Assembly: GCA_017519965.1 (NCBI GenBank)
Contig: JAFWRK010000032.1
Location: forward strand, 1 to 14,481
Length of the DNA stretch: 14,481 nt
Reading direction: 5' to 3'
Source of the DNA: Bacilli bacterium
Lineage (GTDB): Bacteria > Bacillota_I > Bacilli_A > RF39 > UBA660
Shown here in pieces: positions 7,317 through 13,845 of the stretch (positions are counted from its first letter, which is position 1; every line of letters starts with the position of its first letter). A model generated the notes under the pieces. The model was not told where the DNA came from and did no database searches. It saw only the letters and a list, made by a program, of their open reading frames with translations. The translations under genes were made by a program, and so were the position numbers.

Positions 7317-7360
7317 ATTTTTATTTACTAATTTGATAAACTAATAATAGAGGTAATAGT

Positions 7361-8584
7361 ATGAAAAATAAAAAGAATAAAAATACTACAATTTTATCAA
7401 TATTAGTATTATTTATGGTAGTAGGATTTGCCTATTTAAGTACTAATCTTTCAATAAATGGGCAAACACTATTTAAAAAAGTAGAATGGAATGTTTATCT
7501 AGATAATATTGTAGAGATAAAAGATTCGACAAATAGTGGAACAGCTGAAGTTACTCAGGATAAAGATACAATTAATTTTAATGCAACATTAAATAAACCA
7601 GGAGATGTATATGAATTTACATTTGATGTAATAAATGATGGAACTGTAGATGCGATATTAGATTCAATTGAAATAGATGATACTAATTTACCAACATTTA
7701 TGGAAGTATCTGCAATATATAGTGATGGTGAAGAAATAACTCCAACAGAAGGATCAACAAAAGGAGATATATTATCAAGACAAAGCAGTGAAAAGGTAAA
7801 AGTAATAGTAAAGTATAAAGAAAACATCTCAGTTGATGATTTACCTTCAGTTCCAGGAACAACTAACATAAGTATCACACTTAACTATGTACAACATAAA
7901 GTAAATGATAATGGATTATTAAAGGTATATTATAATCATAATGCTAATGAACTTGAAAATAGATTAAATTATTATCGTTCACTAACACAAATGGATGATG
8001 GCACAATAATAAGCGAGCAAAACACTGAAACAAATAAAAATGACTTAGTAATTACACCGAATAAAGATATTGCAGAATTTGAGGTAGGTACTTTAAGAAG
8101 AGAAACAGGAAGCAGTCCAGAATTCCTAATTGGTTATAGTGAAAGCTATATAAAAACTAGTGATGAAAGTAAAATAGCTAGTTATAAGGATTATTATGAA
8201 ACACCATCTACAGACGTAGTAGAATTAATATATAAATATGAAGACGATATTGGTATTATGCAAGAAATTTTACCTATAAATGATGATTTATTAGTAAATC
8301 TTCCAGATAAACTATTAAAAGTATATATAAGGATTTTAAATGGAAATGGAAATTCATACAGAATTGAGGACTATTCACTAATGCATATAGATATAGATAG
8401 AAGAAGAGTAAAAGAATCACCACTATCAATTTATTATGAATATGAATTAGGAGGAGGTTGTGAGGAACACACAGCTACTGGGTGGTTTACTTCAAAAGAA
8501 TTAACTACCCAAGTGACAAGCTTAAAGGGAATTAAAAATAATCAAATGTTATATGCGGATACAACTGTTCGAGGTACGTGCTAA
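7361..8584 (+). CDS. Membrane-anchored surface protein with Ig-like region, function unknown
   Basis: A 407-residue protein with a short basic N-terminus (MKNKKNKNTT) and one hydrophobic segment at about 11-28, then a long polar, presumably extracellular part. Residues 40-180 are beta-rich and resemble the camelysin/TasA or DUF-type Ig-like modules of gut Firmicutes (pattern FDVINDGTVDAILDSI). The second half is a different domain that I do not recognise. It ends in a stretch with GGGCEEHTATGWFTSKEL, loosely like the InlB-type beta-grasp repeat (GW-Y/F-T-S), with one Cys there and one as the last residue. These two may form a disulfide that closes the C-terminal domain. No LPxTG sorting signal is present, so anchoring is by the N-terminal helix. 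AGAGGT at about 7349-7354 is the ribosome site. It stands alone between two terminators. Confidence 0.8.
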   Translation: MKNKKNKNTTILSILVLFMVVGFAYLSTNLSINGQTLFKKVEWNVYLDNIVEIKDSTNSGTAEVTQDKDTINFNATLNKPGDVYEFTFDVINDGTVDAILDSIEIDDTNLPTFMEVSAIYSDGEEITPTEGSTKGDILSRQSSEKVKVIVKYKENISVDDLPSVPGTTNISITLNYVQHKVNDNGLLKVYYNHNANELENRLNYYRSLTQMDDGTIISEQNTETNKNDLVITPNKDIAEFEVGTLRRETGSSPEFLIGYSESYIKTSDESKIASYKDYYETPSTDVVELIYKYEDDIGIMQEILPINDDLLVNLPDKLLKVYIRILNGNGNSYRIEDYSLMHIDIDRRRVKESPLSIYYEYELGGGCEEHTATGWFTSKELTTQVTSLKGIKNNQMLYADTTVRGTC

Positions 8585-8610
8585 AAGAGATTTAAAATCT
8601 CTTTTTTTAT
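8583..8610 (+). terminator. Rho-independent terminator after the surface protein gene
   Basis: AGAGAT (8586-8591) pairs with ATCTCT (8597-8602), and flanking A and T bases extend the stem. A T run follows (8602-8609). It overlaps the stop codon. Confidence 0.82.
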
Positions 8611-8617
8611 TGTTTTA

Positions 8618-8626
8618 TGATATACT
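8618..8626 (+). promoter_or_regulatory. Extended -10 promoter of the deacetylase gene
   Basis: TGATATACT matches the TGnTATAAT extended -10 with one mismatch. It lies right after the terminator and about 18 bases before the GTG start. The predicted transcript start near 8633 leaves an unusually short leader if GTG 8644 is used. Confidence 0.55.
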
Positions 8627-8643
8627 AAATATGGTGAGAAGAA

Positions 8644-9906
8644 GTGAAAAGAAAAAGGGTTAAAATGAAGAGAAAAAGTATTTTTATAATACTTATAATC
8701 ATTCTATTAATAGTTTTTATTACAATTCTTTATATAAATATTCATGGCTTAAAAAGTAATTTAAAGATTAAATTATCTGGAAAAGATAATATAAGTATAG
8801 AAGTGGGAACAAAATATAAAGAAAAAGGATATAGAGCTTATTATTCAAAAAAAGATATTACTGATAGTGTAAAAGTAAAAAGTAATATAAATAATAAAAA
8901 GTTAGGTACTTATAAAATAACTTATACAGTTAAATATAAAAAAGTATCTAAAACAATTTATAGAACAGTTAAAGTAGTAGATACAACTAAACCAGAAATA
9001 GTATTAACAGGAGAAAACATAAATATTGTTGTAGGTAATAATTATGAAGAACCTGGGTACAATGCTTTAGATAACTATGATGGAGATTTAACAAATAAAG
9101 TAGAAGTAACTAATAACATAGATATAAACACTATAGGTACTTATGAAGCAACCTATAAAGTTAAAGATAGTAGTAATAATGAAAATAGTATTAAAAGAAC
9201 AGTAAATGTAATATCAAAACAAACTGTAAATCAAAAAGTTGCTGTACTAAATTATCACTTTTTTTATGACTCAAGTAAAGAAACTTGTAGTGGTGGAAGC
9301 AACTGTTTAGATATAAATAATTTTAAGAAGCAATTAGATTATTTAAAGAATAATAATTTTAAAACACTTACAATGAGTGAATTTAGAGACTGGATGTATG
9401 GAAGAACAGAAATACCAGAAAAATCAGTTTTAATAACTATAGATGATGGTGGTATGGGTACTGGTAAACAAAATGGTGATTACTTAGGACAAATATTAGA
9501 TGAATATAAAATGTATGGAACTTTATTTCTTATAACAGGATGGTGGGATATAAGTAATTATAATGGACATAAGTACTTAGAAATAGAATCCCATACCAAT
9601 GATATGCATAATGAAGGATGGTGTGACGGAGTAACTAGAGGAGCAAGAATGTTATGTCAAAATAATGAAGAAGTACTAACTGATTTAAAAAAATCAATTG
9701 AAATAATAGGATCTAAAAAAGCTTTTTGTTTTCCATTCTATGCATATGATGATAGGACAATAAATCTTGTAAAAGAAGCAGGATTTGAATTAGCTTTTAT
9801 TGGTGGAGGATATAAAGTATCTAGAAATACAGATAAATGGCATGTACCTAGATATCAAATATTAAAAACAACTACACTAGATTCATTTATTAGTATGGTT
9901 AATTAG
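8644..9906 (+). CDS. Membrane-anchored polysaccharide deacetylase with two DUF5011-like Ig domains
   Basis: A 420-residue protein: a strongly basic start, a membrane helix at about 13-32, two DUF5011/Ig-like repeats (about 43-112 and 116-190, the second with EPGYNALDNYDGDLT), and a NodB deacetylase domain from about 197. Catalytic motifs are ITIDDGG (264-270, Asp267/Asp268), the metal-binding HTNDMH (His317, His322), and FPFYAYDDRT (363-372), matching the FAYPYG-type third motif of PgaB/IcaB-like enzymes. It would remove acetyl groups from N-acetylglucosamine in peptidoglycan or an exopolysaccharide outside the membrane, the Ig repeats acting as spacers. Extra Cys pairs (C215/C221, C327/C338) may form disulfides. 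The start is GTG 8644 or ATG 8665; both keep the membrane helix. It is probably co-transcribed with the MYG1-like gene 13 bases downstream. Confidence 0.9.
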   Translation: MKRKRVKMKRKSIFIILIIILLIVFITILYINIHGLKSNLKIKLSGKDNISIEVGTKYKEKGYRAYYSKKDITDSVKVKSNINNKKLGTYKITYTVKYKKVSKTIYRTVKVVDTTKPEIVLTGENINIVVGNNYEEPGYNALDNYDGDLTNKVEVTNNIDINTIGTYEATYKVKDSSNNENSIKRTVNVISKQTVNQKVAVLNYHFFYDSSKETCSGGSNCLDINNFKKQLDYLKNNNFKTLTMSEFRDWMYGRTEIPEKSVLITIDDGGMGTGKQNGDYLGQILDEYKMYGTLFLITGWWDISNYNGHKYLEIESHTNDMHNEGWCDGVTRGARMLCQNNEEVLTDLKKSIEIIGSKKAFCFPFYAYDDRTINLVKEAGFELAFIGGGYKVSRNTDKWHVPRYQILKTTTLDSFISMVN

Positions 9907-9919
9907 AAAAGAGGTAAAT

Positions 9920-10831
9920 ATGTTAAAGATAGTAAATAATATAGAAGAAGCAAAATATATAACACATAGTGGAACAATGCATGCAGATGAAGTATTTGCA
10001 ACAGCTTTTCTAGAATTGTATACAGGTAATATAGAATTATTTAGAACAAGTGAAGTAAATGAATCAGATTATCCAAATGCTATTATATATGATGTAGGTA
10101 GAGGCAAATTTGATCATCACCAAGAAGATAGACAAGTAAGAGATAATAATATTCCTTATTGCTCATTAGGATTATTATGGAAAGAATATGGCTTAGATTT
10201 TTTAAAAAGAAGAAATATAGAAAATTATGAAGAAGTATTTAATGAAGTAGATAAAGATTTTATAGAAGGAATAGATGCCATAGATAATGGAATATTTCCA
10301 AAGTATGAAGCAGATTATAAAATGAGAAATTTATGTGATGTAATTAAATTATTTAATCCATCATATGGAAGTAATGAAGATGAATCAATTCAGTTTATAA
10401 AAGCTGAACAAGTTGCTAAAGTAATATTTGAAGAAGAAATAATAAATGTTACAGGAAGAGTTAAAGCTAGAAAACTATTAGAAAGTAAAATCCCCGAAGC
10501 AATTAATAAACATTATTTAGAATTAGATGAATTTATGCCTTATGAAGATACGATATATAATAATGACCCAGAAAAACAAATATATTTTGTAGTATATCCT
10601 TCAAATAGAGGAGGATATGCAGCTAAAACTATTTATAAATCACAAGATGATCATAATCCTAGAGTAAGTTTTCCAGAAGAATGGGCTGGATTAGGAAAAG
10701 AGTTAGAAGAAGTGTCTGGAGTATTAGGAGCAAAATTCTGCCACTTAGGAAGATTTATAGTAAGTGCCGATACTAAAGAGGCAGTTATAAAATTAGTTGA
10801 AATAGCAATATCTAAAAGTGACAACCAATAA
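9920..10831 (+). CDS. MYG1-family (UPF0160) DHH-like metal-dependent hydrolase
   Basis: A 303-residue member of the MYG1/UPF0160 family, related to DHH phosphoesterases. Motifs in order: THSGTMHADE (15-24, His16, His21 and Asp23 as metal ligands), YDVGRGKFDHH (57-67, Asp58 and the DHH triad), and the family C-terminus FPEEWAGLGKELEEVSGVLGA. The human member MYG1 is a 3'-5' RNA exonuclease; bacterial members are poorly studied, so the substrate here is unknown. The protein is cytoplasmic, with no signal peptide. AGAGGT at about 9910-9915 supports the ATG. It follows the deacetylase gene with no promoter or terminator between, but a functional link is not evident. The length is near normal for bacterial members. 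Confidence 0.93.
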   Translation: MLKIVNNIEEAKYITHSGTMHADEVFATAFLELYTGNIELFRTSEVNESDYPNAIIYDVGRGKFDHHQEDRQVRDNNIPYCSLGLLWKEYGLDFLKRRNIENYEEVFNEVDKDFIEGIDAIDNGIFPKYEADYKMRNLCDVIKLFNPSYGSNEDESIQFIKAEQVAKVIFEEEIINVTGRVKARKLLESKIPEAINKHYLELDEFMPYEDTIYNNDPEKQIYFVVYPSNRGGYAAKTIYKSQDDHNPRVSFPEEWAGLGKELEEVSGVLGAKFCHLGRFIVSADTKEAVIKLVEIAISKSDNQ

Positions 10832-10849
10832 TTAAAAAGGTTTCAAAAG

Positions 10850-10877
10850 TTGACAAAGTAAATTATAAAAAGATAAT
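10850..10877 (+). promoter_or_regulatory. Sigma-A-type promoter before the surface protein-yceD-rpmF unit
   Basis: A consensus TTGACA at 10850-10855 and GATAAT at 10872-10877 are separated by 16 bases. Transcription would begin near 10884, just before the ribosome site AGAGGTGA. This looks like the main promoter for three genes ending in rpmF. Confidence 0.75.
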
Positions 10878-10899
10878 ATAAATAAGAGGTGAATATTAA

Positions 10900-11454
10900 A
10901 TGTATTCAGGATTAAAAAAAATGATTATAAAGAATGTAATAATAATCGGACTTATTTTACTAGTTGCAGTAGTATCAACTCATTACATTTATTTTAAATT
11001 TAAAAATGAAACTAGAGTAGATGTTAGTTCAGAGTCACTAGATATTACATTCCATGAGAAAACAGGAGCTAATATAGATATAACAAAAGCAAATCCAGTA
11101 ACTGATTCAGTTGGATTATCTTTAAATGCATATACATTTACAGTTAAGAATAATTTAACTGAACCAGTAAACTATCAAATAAGATTAGAAAAGAATATTA
11201 AAACAATTATAGAAGACGATTGTAAAGAATATTTAATTGGAGAAGATTATATAAAAGTAGCAATTAAAGAAGAAGGAAAAGAAAATAAGATATATACAAT
11301 GACTGAACTAGAAGATAATCCACTATTAGAAACAAGAATTAAAGCATTAGGTGAAAAAGAATATTCAATAAGAGTGTGGGTAGATAAAGATATAACTGTA
11401 CCAACAGGATCAAATCTTCATTATCATGGTACTATAAAAGTTATTGAAGAATAG
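10900..11454 (+). CDS. Membrane-anchored Ig-like extracellular protein, function unknown
   Basis: A 184-residue protein with one membrane helix (about 9-31) and a beta-rich extracellular region. The pattern LNAYTFTVKNNLTEPVNYQIRLE (about 77-99) and the later SIRVWVDKDITVPTGS resemble the Ig-like fold of camelysin/TasA-type proteins, in which a strand pair is followed by a comment-like V-x-N-L loop. It has a single Cys in a D-D-C-K-E turn and no sorting signal. A strong ribosome site (AGAGGTGA) precedes the ATG. The stop codon is part of the ribosome site of the next gene (TAGGTGAT), so it is tightly coupled to yceD and rpmF. That position, sharing a promoter with ribosome genes, is odd for a surface protein. 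Confidence 0.78.
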   Translation: MYSGLKKMIIKNVIIIGLILLVAVVSTHYIYFKFKNETRVDVSSESLDITFHEKTGANIDITKANPVTDSVGLSLNAYTFTVKNNLTEPVNYQIRLEKNIKTIIEDDCKEYLIGEDYIKVAIKEEGKENKIYTMTELEDNPLLETRIKALGEKEYSIRVWVDKDITVPTGSNLHYHGTIKVIEE

Positions 11455-11460
11455 GTGATA
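11453..11460 (+). promoter_or_regulatory. Ribosome site fused to a stop codon, fixing GTG 11464
   Basis: AGGTGATA shares its first bases with the TAG stop of the previous gene. GTG 11455 lies inside this site, while GTG 11464 stands 3-4 bases after it, so 11464 is the better start of the DUF177 protein. Confidence 0.65.
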
Positions 11461-11463
11461 ATA

Positions 11464-11949
11464 GTGAATATTGATTTAAGTTTATTACATACACACAATA
11501 TAGAAGAAATAGATATTAGTAATACTTATGATATTCCAAAAGAGTATTATGCAAATAGTGATGTTTTAGAGTTGAAAAATATTAAAGTTAGTGGTAAAAT
11601 ATCACTTGCCTCATCTGAAGAGGACTATGATTACGAAAAAGACTATGCAAAATGTAATATATCAGGAAAAATAGTATTAGAAGATTCTATTTCATTAGAG
11701 CCAATAGACTATGATTTTCAAATAGAATATGATGATTTTATTGAAGAAAATTGCAAAAAAAACGAAAATACTCTTGATATATTTATGTTTTTGTGGGAAA
11801 ATATTGTACTAGAGGTCCCCTTACAGTATACTAAGGTTAGAGATCTGAACGAATATCAAGGAGATGGATGGCGTTTAGTTAGTGAAGATGAACTAACAAA
11901 TAACAACAATCCATTCAAAGATTTATTAGATAAGTTTGAAAAGGAGTGA
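11464..11949 (+). CDS. yceD: YceD/DUF177 family protein
   Basis: A 161-residue acidic protein of the YceD/DUF177 family, linked in bacteria and plastids to 23S rRNA accumulation and ribosome assembly. It is recognised from the acidic middle with paired beta-strands (KVSGKISL, then CNISGKIVLEDSI), the EVPLQYTKV strand, and the end segment GDGWRLVSEDEL plus NNPFKDLLDKF. Its place directly before rpmF is the classic location. The CxxxCxGLC zinc-like element of many members is not present here; only scattered Cys residues occur. The GTG start at 11464 is chosen because its ribosome site covers the alternative GTG 11455. It ends in TGA, 6 bases before rpmF, inside the rpmF ribosome site AAGGAGTGA. 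Confidence 0.82.
   Translation: MNIDLSLLHTHNIEEIDISNTYDIPKEYYANSDVLELKNIKVSGKISLASSEEDYDYEKDYAKCNISGKIVLEDSISLEPIDYDFQIEYDDFIEENCKKNENTLDIFMFLWENIVLEVPLQYTKVRDLNEYQGDGWRLVSEDELTNNNNPFKDLLDKFEKE
11941..11946 (+). promoter_or_regulatory. Ribosome site placing the rpmF start at ATG 11956
   Basis: AAGGAG lies 9 bases before ATG 11956 and 30 bases before the internal ATG 11977. The bases before 11977 are AT-rich with no ribosome site. Translation therefore begins at 11956 or 11959 and includes the N-terminal extension of L32. Confidence 0.75.
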
Positions 11950-11955
11950 TTAATA

Positions 11956-12165
11956 ATGATGAAATTAGATATCCAAATGTTCGCTGTTCCATTCCGTAAA
12001 GTTTCAAAAACAAGAAAGAGAATGAGAAGAAGCCATAATGCTATGGAAGTTCCTGGAATGACAAAATGTCCTTCTTGCGGAGAAATTATTAAACCACATA
12101 GAGTATGTGCTAAATGTGGAAATTACAAAGGAAAACAAGTAGTAGAAGTAAAAGAAGCTGAATAA
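11956..12165 (+). CDS. rpmF: 50S ribosomal protein L32 with a Prp-like N-terminal extension
   Basis: A 69-residue L32 of the large ribosomal subunit. The core [18 protein letters not shown] (10-27) is typical, and the zinc ribbon is complete: CPSC (38-41) and CAKC (51-54). Unlike usual L32, which begins MAVP, this one has nine extra residues, MMKLDIQMF, before the AVP core. That extension closely matches the L27 leader of Firmicutes (B. subtilis L27 starts MLRLDLQFFA), removed by the cysteine protease Prp. Cleavage between Phe9 and Ala10 would give exactly the normal mature L32 start. The ribosome site position supports translation of the extension. It is the last gene of its unit and its stop codon lies in the loop of the terminator. 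Confidence 0.96.
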   Translation: MMKLDIQMFAVPFRKVSKTRKRMRRSHNAMEVPGMTKCPSCGEIIKPHRVCAKCGNYKGKQVVEVKEAE

Positions 12166-12178
12166 GCTTCTTTTTTTT
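12151..12178 (+). terminator. Rho-independent terminator after rpmF
   Basis: AAAGAAGCT (12151-12159) pairs with AGCTTCTTT (12165-12173) around a five-base loop that contains most of the TAA stop, followed by T8 (12171-12178). Confidence 0.9.
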
Positions 12179-12187
12179 GTTTTATAA

Positions 12188-12216
12188 TTGAACATAGCTT
12201 AATTTTCCTATATAAT
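12188..12216 (+). promoter_or_regulatory. Near-consensus sigma-A promoter of the paralog-pilin unit
   Basis: TTGAAC (12188-12193) and a perfect TATAAT (12211-12216) are separated by exactly 17 bases. The start of transcription would lie near 12223, followed by the AGGAGA ribosome site at 12228-12233. Confidence 0.82.
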
Positions 12217-12238
12217 TATAAGAGAATAGGAGAATAAT

Positions 12239-13030
12239 ATGAAAAGTAAAATGCGTTTGATTATTGAAATAATTATAGTAATATCAATATTAGTATTATC
12301 CAGTATTATAGTAATAAATGTAGTTAGTGTTGATAAAAAAGCAAATGAAGAGAAAAATACAAAAGATTTAATAGAGAATTTAAATAAATTATTAATAAAT
12401 GGTGGCTCAAAAGAAGAGATAATTGAATTAACAGGATTAGATGATGTAGATGAAACATCTCTTATGACTGGAAAAGATTGCTATATGAGAACTAGACCTG
12501 ATGATAAAACAATTAAAGATAATAATCTCGATAACTATGTAATTATTCAAGATGAATTAACAGCTAATGTAGAAAAGAAAATACAAAGTAATTTTTACTA
12601 TTCAATAGATGATGTTCAAGAAGAAGACGATTATACACAATATTCTGTATTATTAAAATCATATTATCAAATAGCTTATTTATTAGACTTAGAAGAATTA
12701 CAAAAACAATTATTAGCAAAATCTGGATTAGAAGAAAGTGAAGTAAATAATTATAAATCTAAAGTAATTGCCTTAAAAATATTAAATGAAAGATTAGATG
12801 ATTATGTAAATAATGATGAAAATTGCATGGCAAATCTATATAGATATAAAAATGATAAAGAAAGAAATGATTCGTCATTATTATCTTATATAAATCTTTT
12901 ACAAGGACTAAATTATCATAATGAAAAAGTATTTACAGAAAATCAATTAAATATAACTGAAAGAATTAATACATATATAAATGTAGCAATAGAGAATAAA
13001 CTAATAAATGAAAATGTATTAGAATTATAG
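12239..13030 (+). CDS. Membrane-anchored protein of unknown function, paralog A
   Basis: A 263-residue protein with one N-terminal membrane helix (about 7-28) and a largely helical, charged extracellular or periplasm-facing part. I do not recognise the family. Features shared with the next gene: TGKD (77-80) followed by an Arg and Pro, IQDELTANVEKKI (103-115), KVIALKILNERL (175-186), a Cys (196), and SYINLLQGLNYHN (216-228) with a closing ITERINTYI helix. AGGAGA at 12228-12233 supports the ATG, under a near-consensus promoter. It is separated from its paralog by only 8 bases and precedes a prepilin gene, so a role in assembling or carrying a pilus-like structure is possible but unproven. Confidence 0.82.
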   Translation: MKSKMRLIIEIIIVISILVLSSIIVINVVSVDKKANEEKNTKDLIENLNKLLINGGSKEEIIELTGLDDVDETSLMTGKDCYMRTRPDDKTIKDNNLDNYVIIQDELTANVEKKIQSNFYYSIDDVQEEDDYTQYSVLLKSYYQIAYLLDLEELQKQLLAKSGLEESEVNNYKSKVIALKILNERLDDYVNNDENCMANLYRYKNDKERNDSSLLSYINLLQGLNYHNEKVFTENQLNITERINTYINVAIENKLINENVLEL

Positions 13031-13038
13031 GTGATACT

Positions 13039-13833
13039 ATGAAGAGTCAAAAAAATAGAGAAAGAAAAGTACAATTATTTATATTTATAGTTTTACTTGT
13101 AATAGTATTAATTGCTATTAGATATATATACTTACCAGAAAATACTATGAGCCAAAGAATTACGTATTTAACAGAACTATTATCTAAAAAGTCATCTAGA
13201 GCCAGTTATGTTGAATACATAGGAATAAATGAATTTTCAAATACTAGTATAATTACAGGTAAAGATAGTTTCATAAGAGAAAAACCAAATAGTGAAGAAA
13301 TAGAAACTCATAGATTGGAAGAATATGTAAAAATACAAGATGAATTAGCAACTAATGTAGAAAAGAAAATAATTAGTAATCTAGAATATAAAGTCGGAGA
13401 TATAGCAGATATAGAAGAAGATGTTTTAATATATCATGTCAAATTAAAAACATATTATGAAATAGAGTATCAACTAGATCTTATAGAATTAAGAGATAAA
13501 CTATTAGAAGAGTATAGAAACAAAAATGAAAATATTAATGAAGAAATAGCAGAATATAAGGCAAAAGTAATAGCAATGAAAATATTAAATGATAAATTAA
13601 AAAATTATGAAAATAGTAATGAATATTGTATAGCAAATATATATTACTACAAAGATTCATACAAAACGTCTAAATCATTAGTATCTTATCTAAATGCATT
13701 ACAAGGTTCTAACTATAACAATGATGTAATAGATACACTAACATTAACAAGAGAAGATAGAATAAATGATTATATAAAAGATGCAAAAACATATGGAGTA
13801 ATAAATAGTAACAATATATTAGAATTAGTATAG
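13039..13833 (+). CDS. Membrane-anchored protein of unknown function, paralog B
   Basis: A 264-residue tandem paralog of the preceding protein. It has a more basic start (MKSQKNRERK), a membrane helix at about 11-31, and the same blocks in the same order: TGKD (73-76), IQDELATNVEKKI (99-111), KVIAMKILNDKL (176-187), a Cys (197) and SYLNALQGSNYNN (216-228). The membrane segments have diverged much more than the inner blocks, pointing to selection on the soluble part. The ribosome site AGGTGATA is fused to the stop of paralog A, so both are translated from one message. Two diverged copies kept side by side suggest that they form a heteromer or have split a job; this is inference. Confidence 0.82.
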   Translation: MKSQKNRERKVQLFIFIVLLVIVLIAIRYIYLPENTMSQRITYLTELLSKKSSRASYVEYIGINEFSNTSIITGKDSFIREKPNSEEIETHRLEEYVKIQDELATNVEKKIISNLEYKVGDIADIEEDVLIYHVKLKTYYEIEYQLDLIELRDKLLEEYRNKNENINEEIAEYKAKVIAMKILNDKLKNYENSNEYCIANIYYYKDSYKTSKSLVSYLNALQGSNYNNDVIDTLTLTREDRINDYIKDAKTYGVINSNNILELV

Positions 13834-13845
13834 TTGGTGAATTAT

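Noticed and set aside
7321..7350. Candidate promoter before the surface protein gene (TTGATA at 7333-7338 with TAATAAT at 7342-7348)
   Set aside because: The spacing is only a few bases and the start of transcription would fall inside the ribosome site. No convincing promoter could be named.
9724..9760. Apparent loss of the third NodB motif (RPPYG) in the deacetylase, as a sign of inactivity
   Set aside because: FPFYAYDDRT fits the FAYPYG-type motif of the PgaB/IcaB branch, and the Asp and two His metal ligands are present, so the enzyme looks complete.
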